Of a stretch of DNA of 8,421 nucleotides, positions 5,950-8,421 are shown in pieces; within the stretch, counting starts at the first letter, position 1; each line of letters begins with the position of its first letter. This DNA is from DATNBT01 sp964579765 (GTDB taxonomy: Bacteria; Acidobacteriota; Vicinamibacteria; Vicinamibacterales; CAVVIG01), in NCBI GenBank assembly GCA_964579765.1, contig CAZOIK010000411.1, positions 1 through 8,421 of the forward strand, in the 5' to 3' direction. The notes beneath the pieces were generated by a model. It saw nothing but the letters and a program-made list of their open reading frames with translations. It was not told the DNA's origin and ran no database searches. A program made the translations under genes and the position numbers.

Positions 5950-7464
5950 TTACGTGAGGGACTTCAGCCGCAGGACGCTGCGTTCGAGATCGATTCCGAC
6001 GCGGTAGCCGCTCAGGAACTTGTGGCCGACGATGCCGCCGAGCTGGAAGCCGAGCAGTTCGCTCGGCGCGCGGAGGTTCAGCACGACGACCGGGAAGTTC
6101 GTGTACTTGATCTCGTCGAACGACAGATCCATGCCGGGCATCAGGAACGCGTCGCGATCCCAGCCGGACGACCCGTACACCTTCAACTGGATCTTGCGCA
6201 TCCCCTCGCGCATCGGCAGGCGATCCGCGGTGGCCTGGCTGATCGAGATCACCTCGCCGCCCGTGTCCACGACGAAGCTGGCGTCCTGATCCTTCCCCAC
6301 CACGCCGCGCACGGTCGCGAGCCGATAGACGCGCAGCGGCAGCTCGATGCCGCCCGGCTCGGCCGGCAGGTGCTTGCCGAACGTCAGCTTGTGCGTGCCG
6401 TAGTCGATGATCATCGAATAGCCGAGCGACAGCGGCGACAGGCTCTCGGTTTCGTTCGTCGGCAGATCGCGCAGCGGCGGGCTCTTGATGATGACGGGGA
6501 CGTTGCGCAGCTTCAGCGTCCCGAGTTCGAGCGAGTCCACGCGCGCCAGCTGCAGCCCGCGCAGGCCCGTTTCGCCGACACCCGCGCTGAGCGTATAGGT
6601 GATCGGCGCGACGCCGAGCCGCCGCGCGGTCACCTCGGTGATGACCGTGTTCTCCGCGCCCGTGTCCACGACGAAGTCCTGCGCCGTCGAGTCGTTGACG
6701 CGCGCGCGGACCACGATCTTGTCGTTCAGCGTGCGGAAGTCCACGGTGTAGACCATGTCGTCGCTGCCGGGATCCGCCTGGAACGGCACGCGCTGCGCAA
6801 ACGACCGAAGAAACCGGATTTCGGCCCGCGACCACGCGGCCTTCTCGCTCGTGTCCTTGTTCGGCAGCAGGTTGACGTAGTTGCCATACGCGGCGGCGGC
6901 TTCCTCGTACTTGTGCATCCGCTCGTAGATGGAGCCGACGGTGTGATGGATTTCGAGATCGCGCGGCGCGAGGCGCAGCGCGGCCTGCGCCTGGTTCATC
7001 GCCTCGTCGAGCTGATTGCGCGCGAGCAGCGATCGCGCCATGCCGTGGAGACCGCGGGCCAGATCGGGCGCGAGCGACAGCGCGTCGCGGTATTCCGCTT
7101 CGGCTTCCTCGAACAGCCCCGACGCCCAGAGCGCGTCGCCGTAGAGCGACAGCGCGCCGGCGTCGCGGGGGGCGACTTTGACGAGCGCTTCGGCCTCGTG
7201 GCGCGCCAGATCGAATTCGGCCACGCGCAGCGCGTTCTGGATCACGCCCGACCGCGCCTCCCGCAGGACCGACGTATCCGTGGTTTTCAGGGCGTTCTGA
7301 AATGCCTCGAGCGCCTCGACGTAGCGTCCCTCGGCGTTGAGCATCGTTCCCAGCTGCAGCTGGACTTCCGGCGCTTGCGTGGGCGACGTGCCGTCGGCGT
7401 GAATGACGAACGACGCCGCGACGACCAGAGCGAGGACGGCCGATGTGCGGAACCCGGAACGCAT
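5950..7464 (-). CDS. Secreted TPR protein with two retropepsin-like aspartyl protease domains
   Basis: The product has 504 residues. An N-terminal signal peptide (about 1-25, ending near HADG) predicts export. TPR-type helix pairs fill about residues 33-202, for example LYGDALWASGLFEEAEAEY and YERMHKYEEAAAAYGNYV; these usually bind proteins. Two retropepsin-like domains follow: the first (about 245-355) has FVVDTGAENTVI with Asp267, the second (about 375-504) has FVVDTGGEVISIS with Asp400 and ends with a GGIVGHKFLSGYRVGIDLE segment. Retropepsins need two Asp-Thr-Gly motifs to form an active site, normally by dimerising; here one chain carries both. ATG 7464 is preferred to in-frame GTG 7479 because GGAGGG (7473-7468) lies between them, three bases before the ATG, and the signal peptide starts at the ATG. 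The substrate is unknown. It follows nuoI on the same strand after a 125-base gap containing a hairpin, so it is probably a separate unit. Confidence 0.9.
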   Translation of the reverse strand: MRSGFRTSAVLALVVAASFVIHADGTSPTQAPEVQLQLGTMLNAEGRYVEALEAFQNALKTTDTSVLREARSGVIQNALRVAEFDLARHEAEALVKVAPRDAGALSLYGDALWASGLFEEAEAEYRDALSLAPDLARGLHGMARSLLARNQLDEAMNQAQAALRLAPRDLEIHHTVGSIYERMHKYEEAAAAYGNYVNLLPNKDTSEKAAWSRAEIRFLRSFAQRVPFQADPGSDDMVYTVDFRTLNDKIVVRARVNDSTAQDFVVDTGAENTVITEVTARRLGVAPITYTLSAGVGETGLRGLQLARVDSLELGTLKLRNVPVIIKSPPLRDLPTNETESLSPLSLGYSMIIDYGTHKLTFGKHLPAEPGGIELPLRVYRLATVRGVVGKDQDASFVVDTGGEVISISQATADRLPMREGMRKIQLKVYGSSGWDRDAFLMPGMDLSFDEIKYTNFPVVVLNLRAPSELLGFQLGGIVGHKFLSGYRVGIDLERSVLRLKSLT

Positions 7465-7516
7465 GCACCCTCCAGACACGGGAAACGACGCGCGCGCATA
7501 TACAAGAACCGCGCCC

Positions 7517-7536
7517 GGCGACCCTGAAGGGCCGCC
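7517..7536. repeat. CTGAAGG-core palindrome
   Basis: GGCGACCCTGAAGGGCCGCC is an imperfect palindrome sharing the core of the other intergenic repeats. It lies in the gap between nuoI and the TPR/protease gene. Its right end overlaps the left arm of the hairpin at 7534-7568. Confidence 0.5.
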
Positions 7537-7568
7537 CCACGCCCGCGATAATGTACTGGGCGGGGGGC
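7534..7568 (-). terminator. Possible transcription terminator hairpin after nuoI
   Basis: GCCCCACGCCC (7534-7544) pairs with GGGCGGGGGGC (7558-7568), 10 of 11 positions, around a 13-base loop. It begins 21 bases downstream of the nuoI stop on the minus strand. No T-run follows on that strand, so it is not a classic intrinsic terminator; on the plus strand only a short CTTTC follows. It could end or stabilise the complex I transcript. Confidence 0.4.
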
Positions 7569-7589
7569 TTTCGAAAAGAGAAATTTATT

Positions 7590-8060
7590 TCAGTGTGTGT
7601 ACTGTTCGATGGGCACGCCGTCGTACATCTGGTCGACGCGGAGGATCTGGGCGTCGCGGCCGTAGGTGCCGAGCTCGTAGTCTTCGCTCATGATGAGCGC
7701 CTTGATGGGCTTGGTCGGGCAGACCTCCGAACACAGGCCGCAGAAGCTGCAGCGCGAGAGGTTGAAGTCGAAGTAGTCGAGGACCTTGATCGACTGTCCA
7801 GGCTCGCGGTGGCCGCCGAGGGCGATCAGGTCGTCCGGGCAGGCCTTGGCGCACTGATCGCAGACGATGCAGGTCTGGGCGCCGGTGGCGGGCTCGACCT
7901 GCAGGCGCAGGACGCCGCGGAAGCGCGGCGCCGTCGGACGGCGTTCGGCCGGATACTGAAACGTGAACGCGGGCTGCGGCGTGTACTTCAGCGTGACCCA
8001 CATGCCCTTGAGGAGGTCGACGAGGAAGATCGTCTTGAAGAAACGGATGATCGTCTGCAC
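7590..8060 (-). CDS. nuoI: NADH-quinone oxidoreductase subunit I (complex I, 4Fe-4S ferredoxin-like)
   Basis: This 156-residue protein carries two classic 4Fe-4S binding motifs: Cys64-x2-Cys67-x2-Cys70-x3-Cys74-Pro and Cys104-x2-Cys107-x2-Cys110-x3-Cys114-Pro. These hold clusters N6a and N6b, which pass electrons along the peripheral arm of complex I towards NuoB and quinone. The N-terminal part (FFKTIFLVDLLKGMWVTLKY) is the amphipathic lead that contacts the membrane arm. The start is GTG 8060-8058, two bases after the nuoB stop, with GGAGAG (8077-8072) inside the end of nuoB as ribosome binding site. The protein is somewhat shorter than the about 180 residues of the E. coli subunit. It is the last gene of this cluster: a hairpin and an unrelated gene follow. 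Confidence 0.95.
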   Translation of the reverse strand: MQTIIRFFKTIFLVDLLKGMWVTLKYTPQPAFTFQYPAERRPTAPRFRGVLRLQVEPATGAQTCIVCDQCAKACPDDLIALGGHREPGQSIKVLDYFDFNLSRCSFCGLCSEVCPTKPIKALIMSEDYELGTYGRDAQILRVDQMYDGVPIEQYTH

Positions 8061-8062
8061 GT

Positions 8063-8421
8063 TTAGGCTCGCTCTCCGATCACGGTGGGCTCGGTCTCGC
8101 CCGACATGATGATTCGCTCCTTGCGCAGGACGGTGCCTTCCTTCCGGATCTTGTCCTGCAGGCGCATGAGGCCGTAGAGCAGCGCTTCAGGGCGCGGCGG
8201 GCACCCCGAGACGTACACGTCGACGGGAACGACCTTGTCGACGCCCTGCAGGACGCTGTAGGTCGGGAACGGGCCGCCCGCGTTGCTGCAGCTGCCCATC
8301 GAGATCACCCACTTCGGCTCCGGCATCTGCTCGTAGAGACGGCGGATGACCGGCGCCATCTTCTGCGAGACGCGGCCGGCGATCACCATCAGGTCGCTCT
8401 GGCGCGGCGAGGGACGGAACA
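8063..8421 (-). CDS. nuoB: NADH-quinone oxidoreductase subunit B (partial, runs off right edge)
   Basis: The C-terminal about 119 residues are present; the frame stays open to base 8421 and its start is outside the window. Visible hallmarks are SPRQSDLMVIAGR, GSCSNAGG and YVSGCPPRPE. The Cys of GSCSNAGG and the Cys of SGCPPRPE are two of the four ligands of cluster N2, the last iron-sulfur centre before quinone; the preceding Cys-Cys pair lies beyond the edge. The stop TAA is at 8065-8063. It is followed after two bases by nuoI, so the two are cotranscribed. The internal ATG 8389 falls in the middle of the conserved region and is not a start. Confidence 0.95.
   Translation of the reverse strand, partial: FRPSPRQSDLMVIAGRVSQKMAPVIRRLYEQMPEPKWVISMGSCSNAGGPFPTYSVLQGVDKVVPVDVYVSGCPPRPEALLYGLMRLQDKIRKEGTVLRKERIIMSGETEPTVIGERA

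Noticed and set aside
6022..7527. A 501-codon plus-strand frame opposite the TPR/protease gene
   Set aside because: Arg/Asp/Val-rich antisense shadow; the minus strand codes for recognisable TPR and D-T-G motifs.

Overview
The window is GC-rich bacterial chromosome. Gene content and sequence style point to Acidobacteriota, most likely a Vicinamibacteria-like (subdivision 6) lineage. The reasons are an ECF sigma/zinc anti-sigma pair of the kind common there, a large metallopeptidase/TolB-propeller/outer-membrane-barrel protein, a TPR plus double aspartyl-protease protein, and intergenic palindromes with a CTGAAGG core. The lineage is an inference from remembered families, not from a search.

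Layout from left to right. Positions 1-652 (minus strand) hold an ECF sigma factor gene whose stop overlaps the start of a zinc-finger anti-sigma gene that runs off the left edge. A 309-base divergent intergenic region (653-961) carries promoter candidates for both directions and two palindromic repeats. Positions 962-4156 (plus) encode a 1064-residue secreted protein that joins a gluzincin protease domain, a beta-propeller and an outer-membrane beta-barrel. After a short CACGAAGG repeat comes an acyl-CoA thioesterase (4205-4681, plus) that appears to start at CTG.

Positions 4683-5949 are a repeat-rich, decayed stretch. A 194-base nearly palindromic MITE-like element (4711-4904) is followed by an HNH endonuclease gene broken in two. 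The break point is occupied by a 45-base inverted copy of the element's left arm (5143-5187, 44 of 45 bases matching). Then come about 450 bases without a convincing gene, ending in a cluster of palindromes.

Positions 5950-7464 (minus) encode a secreted TPR protein with two retropepsin-like domains (D-T-G at residues 267 and 400). A hairpin at 7534-7568 separates it from the end of a respiratory complex I cluster: nuoI (7590-8060) directly preceded by nuoB (8063 to the right edge).

The genes do not form one pathway. The sigma/anti-sigma pair and the divergent outer-membrane protease could be an envelope-stress unit, but only proximity suggests that. The most unusual observations are the inverted-repeat/HNH arrangement, the CTG start of the thioesterase, the three-domain surface protease and the single-chain double retropepsin.
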